NCBI RefSeq assembly: GCF_014204915.1
Contig: NZ_JACHMH010000001.1
Location: forward strand, 8,643,501-8,707,500
Source of the DNA: Crossiella cryophila
GTDB lineage: Bacteria; Actinomycetota; Actinomycetes; Mycobacteriales; Pseudonocardiaceae
Direction of reading: 5' to 3'
DNA: 64,000 nt
Shown piece after piece: positions 41,859 to 49,765 of the stretch (within the stretch, counting starts at the first letter, position 1; each line of letters opens with the position of its first letter). The position numbers and the translations under genes are program-made. The notes beneath the pieces are model-generated. The model did not search any database. It was not told where the DNA came from and saw nothing but the letters and a program-made list of their open reading frames with translations.

Positions 41859-42548
41859 ATGGACACTCCCCTGGAGCACAGCACGGTCCGCCGCCCGTGC
41901 GAGCGGCGGCGCAGGAGGATGGCCCCGGCCGCACGGCGGGCGGAACTGGTGGAAACCGCTATCCGGGTGATCACCACGCACGGGGCCGGGATCAGCATGG
42001 ACCAGCTCGCCGCCGCGGCCGGGGTGAGCAAACCCCTGCTGTACCACTACTTCTACGACAAGGCCGGGCTGCTCAAGGCCGCTGGCGAGCGGGCCACCGA
42101 GCTGATGCTGGCCCGGTTGCGGCCGGCACTGGCCGAACTGCGCGGGGTCAGCGTCCGGGAACGCTGGATCCGCGGTGCGGTGGAGGCGTACCTGGCGGTG
42201 ATCATGGAACACCAGTGGCTGTACCGGTTCACCATGAGCAACGCGGTGACCGGCAGGTCCACCGTCCCTGATCCGATCATCGCCGCGCTGGCCGACGTGC
42301 TCGGCGAGATCCCCGGACTCCACCCGTCCCCGCCACCGGACCCGGTGCGGTACGCGCTGGCCGGGATGGTGCAGGCGGTCTGCCACTGGTGGCTGGAACA
42401 CCGGCGGCCGGGCCGGGCCCAGCTGCTGGCCCAGCTCAGCCGGATGATCGAGCACACCGTGGCCGGTCTGTCCGCGCTGACCACCGTGGACCTGGACCCG
42501 GCCGCGGCGCTGACCCCGGTGGAGCTGCCCAGCCCACAGACCGGATAG
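41859..42548 (+). CDS. TetR-family transcriptional regulator
   Basis: A 229-aa repressor-type protein from ATG 41859 with GGAGGA just upstream. The N-terminal helix-turn-helix is ELVETAIRVITTHGAGISMD through AAAAGVSKPLLYHYFYDKAG, preceded by an Arg-rich arm. The ligand domain (about 75-215) is helical and unlike well-known subgroups. It is divergent from the 13-gene cluster, the usual place of a pathway repressor responding to product or intermediate. Operator candidates are at 41734-41805. Confidence 0.93.
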   Translation: MDTPLEHSTVRRPCERRRRRMAPAARRAELVETAIRVITTHGAGISMDQLAAAAGVSKPLLYHYFYDKAGLLKAAGERATELMLARLRPALAELRGVSVRERWIRGAVEAYLAVIMEHQWLYRFTMSNAVTGRSTVPDPIIAALADVLGEIPGLHPSPPPDPVRYALAGMVQAVCHWWLEHRRPGRAQLLAQLSRMIEHTVAGLSALTTVDLDPAAALTPVELPSPQTG

Positions 42549-42652
42549 ACGTCCGGCAGTCCCCCCAAGACCGACGTCTGTCCACCCCAGGCGGCGAGGG
42601 ACCGTGAATCCCACCGACCCGCGAGGTCTCTCGCCGCCTGGTCCCAACGAAC

Positions 42653-43309
42653 ATGGGTGCCACCGGGATGAACCACCGACAGAGCCCGCCCTCGGCCCGC
42701 TGCCGCTCCTGCGGACACGAGCCGCGGGCCTGGGCCACCGACAAGCTCACCGGACTGCTGGACCGCTGGGGCTGGGACGCCGAGGCCGGTCGCGCACTGG
42801 CCGCGGCCCGCCGCCGGGACGAACCCGCCGCCCTGGTGCTGCTGGACCTGGACCATTTCAAACGGGTCAACGACACCCTGGGACACCCGGCGGGGGACCG
42901 GGTGCTGCGCGCGGTGGCCTCGGTGTTGCGCCAGGTCACCGAGGCCGACCCGGCGGGCGCGGGCGCGGTGCTCGGCCGCTACGGCGGTCACGGCGGCGAC
43001 GAGTTCCTGGCCTTCCTGCCCGGCGGCGACCTGGCCGCGGCCGCCGGCCTGGCTGGTGCGCTGCGCACCGAGGTGCGCGCGTTGCAGGTCCCGGCCCGCA
43101 CCGTGCGCGGCCCGCGCACCATCACCGACCTGACCGTGTCCATCGGCCTGGCCGAACACGGACCGGGAACCCGCACCCGGCTGGCCGACCTGGTGCTGGC
43201 CGCCGACGCCTGCCTGCTCGCCGCCAAACGCGCCGGCCGGGACCGGGTCCGCGGCCCGGAGGCCACCCTGCGCCGACTCGCCTGGGATGAGCGAGGATTG
43301 CCGGCATGA
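42653..43309 (+). CDS. GGDEF-domain diguanylate cyclase-like protein
   Basis: A 218-aa cytosolic protein (213 aa from the alternative ATG 42668; neither has a strong ribosome site). After a short N-terminus with a CRSCGHEP mini-motif comes one GGDEF domain: TDKLTGLLDRWGWDAE, LLDLDHFKRVNDTLGHPAGD and the active-site loop YGGHGGDEFLAF with intact GGDEF. The allosteric RxxD inhibitory site, five residues upstream, is absent. No sensor or membrane domain is present. It should make cyclic di-GMP if active. Its stop overlaps the phosphoribosyltransferase start (ATGA). Confidence 0.9.
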   Translation: MGATGMNHRQSPPSARCRSCGHEPRAWATDKLTGLLDRWGWDAEAGRALAAARRRDEPAALVLLDLDHFKRVNDTLGHPAGDRVLRAVASVLRQVTEADPAGAGAVLGRYGGHGGDEFLAFLPGGDLAAAAGLAGALRTEVRALQVPARTVRGPRTITDLTVSIGLAEHGPGTRTRLADLVLAADACLLAAKRAGRDRVRGPEATLRRLAWDERGLPA

Positions 43310-43812
43310 CGGCAGCACCGGAAGACCGGGAGAACCTGACCTACAGCCTGTTCGGGGACGCGATCCGCGATCTCGCGCAGACCGTCGCCGACGACGGCTA
43401 TCTCCCCGACATCATCCTGTCCGTGGCCCGCGGCGGCCTGTTCGTGGCAGGCGGCCTCGGCTACGCGCTCGCGGTGAAGAACCTGCACGTGATGAACGTC
43501 GAGTTCTACACCGGCGTCGGCACCACCCTGGACATGCCGGTCATGCTGCCGCCGGTGCCCAACGTCATCGACCTGTCCGGGGCGAAGGTGCTGGTCACCG
43601 ACGACGTCGCGGACACCGGCAAAACGCTCAAACTGGTGCACGACTTCTGCGTCGACCACGTGGCCGACGTGCGCTGCGCGGTGATCTACGAGAAGCCGCA
43701 TTCGCTGGTGAAGTGCGAGTACGTGTGGCGGCACACGGACAAGTGGATCAACTTCCCGTGGTCGGTGCTGCCGCCCGTGGTCAGCCGGGCCGGGCAGGTC
43801 CTGGACGCCTGA
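43306..43812 (+). CDS. Purine-type phosphoribosyltransferase
   Basis: A 168-aa type I phosphoribosyltransferase. The PRPP loop is KVLVTDDVADTGKTLKL; an N-terminal loop SVARGGLFVAGGLG and VMNVEFYTG are also typical of xanthine-guanine/hypoxanthine types. The C-terminal KWINFPWSV resembles Gpt-like proteins. It probably salvages a purine base with PRPP to the nucleotide. Translational coupling to a GGDEF gene suggests a link between GTP supply and cyclic di-GMP (inference). A bidirectional hairpin terminator follows. Confidence 0.9.
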   Translation: MTAAPEDRENLTYSLFGDAIRDLAQTVADDGYLPDIILSVARGGLFVAGGLGYALAVKNLHVMNVEFYTGVGTTLDMPVMLPPVPNVIDLSGAKVLVTDDVADTGKTLKLVHDFCVDHVADVRCAVIYEKPHSLVKCEYVWRHTDKWINFPWSVLPPVVSRAGQVLDA

Positions 43813-43827
43813 GCCAGGCGGCGGCGT

Positions 43828-43858
43828 TCGCGGTGGCCGCCTCTCGCCGCCACCGCGA
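43828..43858. terminator. Bidirectional terminator hairpin
   Basis: TCGCGGTGGC (43828-43837) pairs with GCCACCGCGA (43849-43858) around an 11-nt loop, between the convergent phosphoribosyltransferase and LysR genes. Confidence 0.7.
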
Positions 43859-43865
43859 CCTCGCC

Positions 43866-44702
43866 CTACGGCCAGCGCGCCGTCGTGATCAGCTGCGTCA
43901 GCGCCGCCGCGGGCCCATGCCCGGCCCGCCGCCCACCCAGCACCGCGAAATCCACCTCGGCCAGCGGCGGCAGATCCGCCTCCACCGGCACCAGCCCCTC
44001 CGGCACCACCGACCGGGCGAACACCGCCACCCCCAGCCCGGCCAGCGCCGCCGCCCGCAACCCGTTCAACCGGTCGCTCCAGCACCCGATCCGCCACTGC
44101 AACCCCCACGCCCGCAACGCCTCCAGGGCCCTGGCCCTGGTCAGGCTGGGTTCCGGGTACAGCACCAGCGGGACCGGCTCGTCCTTGGCCAGCCGCAACC
44201 CCGGCCTGCCCACCCAGACCAGGGGTTCCCGCCACAGCAGGTGGCCGTCGGCCTCGGTGCGGCGTTTGGCCAGCACCAGGTCCAGGCCGCCGGCGGCCAG
44301 CCGGTCGTGCAGCACACTGCTCAGTTCGACGGTCAGTTCCAGGTCCACCAGCGGATAGGTCTCCCGGAACCGCTGCAGGGTGACCGGGAGGTGGCCCAGT
44401 ACCAGGTCCTCGCACACGCCCAGGCGGACCTTGCCGCGTAGTTCCGGGCGGGCGAAGTAGGACATGGCCAGGCGTTCCTGGTCCAGGATGTTGCGGGCGA
44501 AGCCGATCAGCGCCTCGCCGTCGCCGGTCAGCATCACCGAATGGGTGTCCCGCACGAACAGCTGCCTGCCGGTCACCTGTTCCAGCCTGCGCACGTGCTG
44601 GCTCACCGTGGACTGGCCGATGCACAACCGCCGGGCCGCCTCGGTGAAGCCGCCGGTCTCGGCGACGGTGAGGAAACTCCGCAACCACACCGGGTCAAGC
44701 AC
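43866..44702 (-). CDS. LysR-family transcriptional regulator
   Basis: A 278-aa LysR regulator. The winged helix is WLRSFLTVAETGGFTEAARR followed by IGQSTVSQHVRRLE and FVRDTHSVMLTGDG; the rest is the periplasmic-binding-protein-like effector domain (VRLGVCEDLVLGHLP onward). LysR proteins usually control a divergent neighbour, but the 370 bp upstream hold no convincing gene before the HxlR gene at 45075, so its target may have been lost or lie elsewhere. Confidence 0.92.
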   Translation of the reverse strand: MLDPVWLRSFLTVAETGGFTEAARRLCIGQSTVSQHVRRLEQVTGRQLFVRDTHSVMLTGDGEALIGFARNILDQERLAMSYFARPELRGKVRLGVCEDLVLGHLPVTLQRFRETYPLVDLELTVELSSVLHDRLAAGGLDLVLAKRRTEADGHLLWREPLVWVGRPGLRLAKDEPVPLVLYPEPSLTRARALEALRAWGLQWRIGCWSDRLNGLRAAALAGLGVAVFARSVVPEGLVPVEADLPPLAEVDFAVLGGRRAGHGPAAALTQLITTARWP

Positions 44703-45029
44703 GGGCTGGTCCTGTCACGTTCCGCACAGCACCGGCCTACCACGACGGGCGGGACGTGGCAGGCCGGTGCGCCGGCACGCACATCCTCCGGCGGCTGGGG
44801 GCCGTCGGCTGGATGGCCTCCGGGATGACGGAGAGCACCGGCTCCGGGTGGCTGAACGCGCGGGCATGCTGCTCAGCGCGCCGGTGACTCCGAGGTCGTC
44901 ACGGGGCGTCACGCCGTCCGGCTTCGAGACATCACTCTTGACCCCTTCATGCCAACCCCTGCGGTTCACCTGCACGGGTCATCCTGCCGCCGCACCGGCC
45001 CTGCGGAAACAAGTCGATCATGATCACTG
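44703..45029. other. Gene-free stretch upstream of LysR and HxlR
   Basis: No open frame here has a ribosome site with protein-like content; the longest plus frames are Arg/Cys-rich and break within 60 codons. It may hold the LysR promoter and the worn remains of a former divergent gene, but I recognise no family. Confidence 0.4.
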
Positions 45030-45048
45030 TTATCGCGAAGCCCGATAA
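45030..45048 (+). promoter_or_regulatory. Inverted repeat TTATCG-N7-CGATAA before the HxlR gene
   Basis: A perfect 6-bp inverted repeat at 45030-45048 lies 26 nt before the HxlR start, a suitable position for an autoregulatory operator. Confidence 0.5.
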
Positions 45049-45074
45049 GAGGACGGGCCACTACCCTGGACGGC

Positions 45075-45410
45075 ATGGCCGAGGACTGTCCCGACCACCG
45101 GAGCTGCGACGGCGCGCTGGTCCGGGTGTTCGGGCTGCTCGGGAAGCGCTGGAACGGGGTGATCATCGGCACCCTGGCCACCGGCCCGGCCGGGTTCGCC
45201 GAACTGCGCAGGGCCATCGGCGGGATCAGCGACTCGATGCTCTCCGACCGGCTCACCGAGCTGGCCGCCACCGGACTGGTGCGGCGCGAGGTCAGGGACG
45301 GCCCGCCGCTGTCGGTCTCCTACCACCTCAGTCCCCGGGGCACCGCGCTGCTGCCCGCGCTGGACGCGCTGGCCAAGTGGGCCGCCGAGCACCTGCCCGC
45401 CGACTGCTGA
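45075..45410 (+). CDS. HxlR-family winged-helix regulator
   Basis: A 111-aa HxlR/DUF24 transcription factor. Typical segments: CDGALVRVFGLLGKRWNGVI, then FAELRRAIGGISDSMLSDRL and LVRREVRDGPPLSVSYHLSP. Two N-terminal cysteines (CPDHRSC) might sense electrophiles or oxidants, as in some HxlR proteins. It is followed after 2 nt by the AfsR-like gene in the same direction, so the two probably form an operon. Confidence 0.92.
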   Translation: MAEDCPDHRSCDGALVRVFGLLGKRWNGVIIGTLATGPAGFAELRRAIGGISDSMLSDRLTELAATGLVRREVRDGPPLSVSYHLSPRGTALLPALDALAKWAAEHLPADC

Positions 45411-45412
45411 GC

Positions 45413-48325
45413 ATGCGCTTCGGTTTCCTCGGCCCGGTCCAGGCCCACCAGGACGACGGCACCCCGGTCGACCTGGGCGGTCCCAAGGTCCGCACCCTGC
45501 TCGCGCTGCTGGCCGCCGAGGCCGGGCGGATCGTGCCGGCCGAGACGCTCATCGACGGCCTCTACGCCGACACCCCGCCCGACGGTGCGGCGAACGCGTT
45601 GCAGTCCCAGGTCTCCCGCCTGCGCCGGGTACTCGGCCCCGGCCTGGTCGAGTTCCACCCGACCGGTTACCGGCTGGCCGTCGATCCGTCCACAGTGGAC
45701 GCCCACCGGTTCGCCGCACTGGCCGCCGACGGCCGGGCCGCGCTGGACCGCGGCGAGCACCAGTCCGCCGAGGAACACCTCACCGAGGCGCTCGCGCTAT
45801 GGCGCGGCGAGCCACCGGCCGAACTCGGCCCCAGCCACTGGCCCGAACTGCATTTGACCGCGATCGAGGACCAGGCCAGGGCCGCGCTCGCCCTCGGCCG
45901 CCCCGGCCTGGTCCCGGCCCTGCGCGCACACCTGGGCGCGCATCCGTTGCGGGAACGCCTGTGGGCACTGCTGATCCGCGCCCAGCTCGCCGACGGCCGC
46001 CCAGCCGAGGCACTGGCCGCCTTCGAGCAGGCCCGCACCCGGCTGGCCGAGGAACTCGGCGCCGACCCCTCGGCCGAACTCGCCGAGGCGCACCAGCTCG
46101 CGCTGCGCGGCGAGGACCGGCGCGCCACCCCGCTGCCCGCCCAGCTCACCAGCTTCATCGGCCGCGTGGAGGACCTGGTCCGGGTCCGCGCGCTGCTGCG
46201 CGAACACCGGCTGGTCACCCTCACCGGACCCGGCGGCGCGGGCAAGACCCGGCTGGCCATCGAGGCCGCCACGGACCTCCCGGCCTGCTTCCTCGCCCTG
46301 GCCCCGCTCACCGAGGGTGCCGACCTGCCGCGGGCCCTGCTCGCCGCGCTCGGCGTGCGCGAGGGCGCGCGGGAGCCACTCGACCGGTTGCGCGCCGCGC
46401 TGGCCGATCGGCCACCCCTGCTGGTGCTGGACAACTGCGAGCACCTCGTCCAGCCCGTCGCCGAGCTGACCGCCGATCTGCTGCGCGCCAACCCGGCCCT
46501 GCGCGTGCTGGCCACCAGCCGCGAGGGACTCGGCATCACCGGCGAGGCCCGCCACCCGGTGCCCAGCCTCGAACCCCGGGCCGCGGCCGCCCTGTTCGCC
46601 GACCGCGCCCGCGCCGCCGACCCCGGCCACGACCCGGCCGCGCACCCGGACCTGGTCGAGCGCATCTGCCAGGCCCTGGACGGCCTGCCGCTGGCCATCG
46701 AACTCGCCGCCGCCCGGGTGCGCACCCTGCCGGTGGCCCAGATCGCCGCCCGCCTCGACGACCGCTTCGGCCTGCTGGCCAGGGGCGAGCGCACCGCCGC
46801 CGCCCGGCACCGCAGCCTGCGCGGCGTGGTCGAGTGGAGCTGGGACCTCCTCGACGGCCCCGAGCGGGTGCTCGCCGGCCGGCTCACCGTGTTCGCCGGT
46901 GGCGCCACCCTGCCCGCGCTGACCGAGGTCTGCGCCGTGCCCGACCTGCTCGGCGCGCTGACCGGCCTGGTGGACAAGTCGCTGGTCACCAGGGACGGCG
47001 AGCGCTACCGGATGGCCGAGACGATCCGCGCGTTCTGCGCCGAACGCCTCGCCGACACCGGCGAGACCACCCGCCTCCGGCACGCCCACGCCCAGCACTT
47101 CCTGGCCCTGGCCCAGCAGGCATCGCCCAGCCTGCTGCGCGCCGAGCAGCTCGACTGGCTGACCCGCCTGGACGCCGAGCACGACAACCTGGTCACCGCC
47201 CTGCGCTGGACCATCGACACCGACCGGCCGAGCGCGCTGCGGCTGACCGCCGCGCTCGCCCCGTACTGGTGGCTACGCGGCCGCCGCGCCGAGGGCGCCC
47301 ATCTCACCGGCCCGCTGACCAGTCAGCTGGGTGCCATCGCGCCGCCGGACCTGGCGGATGAGTACGCGCTCTGCGTGCTCACCACGGCCTTCGGCACCCC
47401 GGACCACACCCACCTGCGCCCACACCTGGGCGAGGTCCGCCGGGTGATGGCAGCCCGGACCAGCGCGCCCCGGCAGCCCCTGCTCTGGGTGTTGTGGGGC
47501 GTGGTCGCCGGCCCGCCCGCGGACCCGGAGGCCACCGCCCGCCAGTACGGCGCGCTGTTCACCGCCGATCCGTGGAGCCGGGCACTGCGAGACCTCAGCA
47601 GCGGCGTGATCGCGGTCTTCCGCGGCGACACCGTCACCGGCGAGACCCACCTGCGCACCGCCCTGACCAGCTTCCGCGCCCTGGGCGAACGCTGGGCCAC
47701 CATCCAGGCCCTGGCCGACCTCGCCCCACTCGCCGAACGCCGCGGCGACCGACCCCACGCGCACGAGCTGTACGCCGAAGCCATCACCCTCGCCCAGGAA
47801 CTGGGCGCCACCGAGGAAGCCGCGGACCTGCTCAACCGCCGCGCCAGCGGCCACCTCGCCCACGGTGACCTGCCAGCCGCCCACACCGACCTCACCCAGG
47901 TCGCCATCCTGGGCCGTCAGGCAGGCGCACCGGACTGGGTGGCCATCGCCCAACTGGGTCAGGCGGAACTCGCCTTCCACACCGGCGACCTGGACACGGC
48001 CCGCACGCTCTGCGCACAAGCCCTGGCCGCCAGCCCACCCGGCGCGTTCGCCACCGAGGAACTGCGCTGCCGATCCCAGACCACCCTGGCCCGCATCGAA
48101 CTAACCACAGGTCACCCCGAATCCGCAAAACCCCTGCTCAAGGAAGCCTTCACGGTGGCAGCGGCGCGAGGCAACCTCCCCCTGCTGGCCACCATCCTGG
48201 CCGCCTTGGCCGACCTCACCGGCGACCCAGCCCTCCGACAGGCCACCACCGCCCTCACCACCCCCGCCCCAACCCCCGAAGCCACCCAAACCGCCCTTAC
48301 CTTGGCCACCCGCCACCTTGCCTGA
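45413..48325 (+). CDS. AfsR/SARP-type regulator with AAA/NB-ARC and TPR domains
   Basis: A 970-aa cytoplasmic regulator starting MRFGFLGPVQAHQDDG. Domain order: winged helix (1-90), activation domain (about 95-235), P-loop ATPase (TLTGPGGAGKTRLAIEAA; Walker B PLLVLDNCEHL; sensor LATSREGLGITGE), an ATPase-lid segment (RHRSLRGVVEWSWDLLDGP), and C-terminal TPR-like helices. It is a paralogue by plan, not close sequence, of the gene at 25606-28869 and belongs to the subgroup with CEHL-type ATPases. No nearby biosynthetic genes identify its target. The 3' end is strongly C-rich on the coding strand. Confidence 0.92.
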   Translation: MRFGFLGPVQAHQDDGTPVDLGGPKVRTLLALLAAEAGRIVPAETLIDGLYADTPPDGAANALQSQVSRLRRVLGPGLVEFHPTGYRLAVDPSTVDAHRFAALAADGRAALDRGEHQSAEEHLTEALALWRGEPPAELGPSHWPELHLTAIEDQARAALALGRPGLVPALRAHLGAHPLRERLWALLIRAQLADGRPAEALAAFEQARTRLAEELGADPSAELAEAHQLALRGEDRRATPLPAQLTSFIGRVEDLVRVRALLREHRLVTLTGPGGAGKTRLAIEAATDLPACFLALAPLTEGADLPRALLAALGVREGAREPLDRLRAALADRPPLLVLDNCEHLVQPVAELTADLLRANPALRVLATSREGLGITGEARHPVPSLEPRAAAALFADRARAADPGHDPAAHPDLVERICQALDGLPLAIELAAARVRTLPVAQIAARLDDRFGLLARGERTAAARHRSLRGVVEWSWDLLDGPERVLAGRLTVFAGGATLPALTEVCAVPDLLGALTGLVDKSLVTRDGERYRMAETIRAFCAERLADTGETTRLRHAHAQHFLALAQQASPSLLRAEQLDWLTRLDAEHDNLVTALRWTIDTDRPSALRLTAALAPYWWLRGRRAEGAHLTGPLTSQLGAIAPPDLADEYALCVLTTAFGTPDHTHLRPHLGEVRRVMAARTSAPRQPLLWVLWGVVAGPPADPEATARQYGALFTADPWSRALRDLSSGVIAVFRGDTVTGETHLRTALTSFRALGERWATIQALADLAPLAERRGDRPHAHELYAEAITLAQELGATEEAADLLNRRASGHLAHGDLPAAHTDLTQVAILGRQAGAPDWVAIAQLGQAELAFHTGDLDTARTLCAQALAASPPGAFATEELRCRSQTTLARIELTTGHPESAKPLLKEAFTVAAARGNLPLLATILAALADLTGDPALRQATTALTTPAPTPEATQTALTLATRHLA

Positions 48326-48380
48326 CCTGAACCTCACGGACGGCGGGGGTGGGGTTGGGGGTTGGGGTGAAACCTCACGA

Positions 48381-48546
48381 CGAGGGTTCTCGCGTGTTCT
48401 CCGTACGGCCTGGAGCTTGCTGACCGCGCCCCGAGGAGCGGCCCCTGCAACACAATCCGCCGCCCGGCGAACCCATCGTGACGGGGGCCGCTCCTCGGGG
48501 TGTGGTTGGCTTGCGGAAGGCCGTGCGGAGAACACGCGAGCCCTCG
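48381..48546. repeat. Giant hairpin H1 (166-bp inverted repeat)
   Basis: Outer arms 48381-48411 and 48517-48546 match almost completely around TCGCGTGTTCTCC. Inner arms CCCCGAGGAGCGGCCCC (48429-48445) and its complement at 48484-48500 pair perfectly (17 bp). The loop is about 38 nt. A GC-rich, CAACACAATCCGCCG-like segment in the loop is partly repeated just downstream (about 48565-48590). It may be a miniature mobile element or a very large terminator after the AfsR-like gene. Confidence 0.7.
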
Positions 48547-48605
48547 GAGCCACGCTGGGTCCGGCCCCGGCAGCACAATCCCCGCCCCGCAACCTGCTCA
48601 TGCCG

Positions 48606-48778
48606 GTTCTTGATCTGCCCTCCCCCCTCCGGTGGTCTGCCCGGCCGGCGAGGCCATCTTTTCCGCTCTTGATCTTTGCGCTTGTGGCCTCTGTTGCTGA
48701 GGTACCCGAACAAAGATCAAGATCGTCCTCGCCGGACGGGCAGAAATCAAAGGATGGGGGGGAAAGTCAAGAACAAGA
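48606..48778. repeat. Giant hairpin H2 (imperfect inverted repeat)
   Basis: Arms of about 70 nt: CTGCCCGGCCGGCGAGG (48637-48653) pairs with 48727-48743 (16 of 17), TCTTGATCTTTG (48667-48678) pairs perfectly with 48711-48722, and GTTCTTGA near 48606 matches the complement near 48771-48778. Only the right arm is present in copy 1 of the cassette (21725-21780), which suggests truncation of that copy. Confidence 0.65.
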
Positions 48779-48996
48779 GCAAAGACGAAGAGCAGTGCTC
48801 GTACGGTTCCCCCATCCCCGTCAGCCCTCCGATACCAAACCACATCCCGGGCACGCAGACCGTGCGGTTGGGAAGCTAGGGCGGCGGCAGGTTGCGGTCT
48901 GCGCACCCGGGATGCGGTATGTCCTCTCCAGGCTGACGGGGATGGGGGAACCGCTCGGAGAGTGTTGAAAAGCCACCCCGACTGCTGGTGTCCGGG
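48711..48996 (+). repeat. Structured dispersed element, copy 2 (long two-part hairpin H3)
   Basis: Homologue of 21720-22000. The basal stem is 23 bp (48804-48826 with 48931-48953), one pair longer than in copy 1, with the extra C and extra G on opposite arms. After the conserved internal loop (CTCCGATACC and GTCCTCTCCA sides) the second stem has 9 conserved pairs (CATCCCGGG), two mismatches and 9 pairs CGCAGACCG with CGGTCTGCG. That distal sequence differs fully from copy 1 yet still pairs. TTGAAAAGCCACCCCG follows as in copy 1. Confidence 0.8.
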
Positions 48997-49032
48997 CTTC
49001 GCCCGCTCGCAGTGCCTATGGCGTACAAGAAC

Positions 49033-49174
49033 GGCCAACGTGCCGTACAAGAACGGCCAACACTGGGTACGACAACGGCCAACACGCGCGGAGGGGGTTC
49101 AAACCCGAACCCCTCCCCGGCGTGTTGGCCGTTCTTGTACGCCGTGTTGGCCGTTGTTGTACGGGGTGTTGGCT
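49033..49174 (-). repeat. GGCCAAC array C: 3 forward and 3 inverted 22-bp units
   Basis: GGCCAAC at 49033, 49055 and 49077; GTTGGCC at 49124 and 49146, and the variant GTTGGCT at 49168; period exactly 22 bp in each arm. The loop GAGGGGGTTC...GAACCCCTC is itself self-complementary. The array ends 13 bp from the TAA stop of the MarR gene, the same placing as array B next to the tannase gene. Confidence 0.85.
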
Positions 49175-49186
49175 GTTGTGGGTGGG

Positions 49187-49660
49187 TTATTCCTTGGGGC
49201 AGTTCGCGGTTTCGATGTTGGTCAGGACCTGGTCGCAGAGGGCGGTGAGGGCGCGTACCTGGTCGGGGGCCAGGGCGTCGAACATCAGGCGGCGGACTAC
49301 CGCGACGTGGCCGGGGGCGGCGCCTTCGATCGCGGCTCGGCCCTGGTCGGTCAGTTCGATGAAGGAGCCTCGGCGGTCTTCCTCGCAGCCTGCCCTGGTG
49401 ATCAGGCCGCGCTTCTGCATCCGGCCCAGCTGGTGTGAGACCCGGCTCTTCTCCCAGTTCAGCTGTTTGGCCAGCTCCAGTACCCGGATCCGGGGCTCGG
49501 GCAGTTCGCTCAGGTTCACCAGCACCTCGAACTCGGCCAGCGACAGGTCCGAGTCGGCCTGGAGCTGGCGGGCGATGCGCACGGTCAGCTCGGCGTGCAC
49601 GCGGATGAAGGCGCGCCAGGCCTGCTGCTGGGAGTCATCGAGCCATCGGGTGTCGGTCAC
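49187..49660 (-). CDS. MarR-family regulator
   Basis: A 157-aa winged-helix regulator from GTG 49660. Core: LSLAEFEVLVNLSELPEPRI, the recognition helix region LNWEKSRVSHQLGRMQKRGL, and the wing EEDRRGSFIELTDQG. Two cysteines (GCEEDRR; LCDQV) could make it redox- or ligand-sensitive. It is divergent from yceI and pirin, with two near-identical 14-bp sites between them. It probably represses both directions and is released by phenolic or oxidative signals (family knowledge). Confidence 0.93.
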   Translation of the reverse strand: MTDTRWLDDSQQQAWRAFIRVHAELTVRIARQLQADSDLSLAEFEVLVNLSELPEPRIRVLELAKQLNWEKSRVSHQLGRMQKRGLITRAGCEEDRRGSFIELTDQGRAAIEGAAPGHVAVVRRLMFDALAPDQVRALTALCDQVLTNIETANCPKE

Positions 49661-49681
49661 GGCACCCAGTCTAGCGGAATA

Positions 49682-49728
49682 GTTGACACATCAACATCGG
49701 TTGTGCAGGATGTAGATGACACGTCAAC
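49682..49728. promoter_or_regulatory. Tandem MarR operators
   Basis: GTTGACACATCAAC (49682-49695) and GATGACACGTCAAC (49715-49728) match at 12 of 14 positions, each with TTGA/TCAA-like dyad symmetry typical of MarR sites, 33 bp apart (about three helical turns). They lie between the MarR and YceI genes. Confidence 0.7.
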
Positions 49729-49765
49729 CAGACGGCGTGGCCAGACCTGAACCAAGGAGCACACC

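Noticed and set aside
44464-45048. Plus ORF upstream of the HxlR gene
   Set aside because: Starts antisense inside lysR and has Arg/Ser/Cys-rich composition without recognisable motifs.
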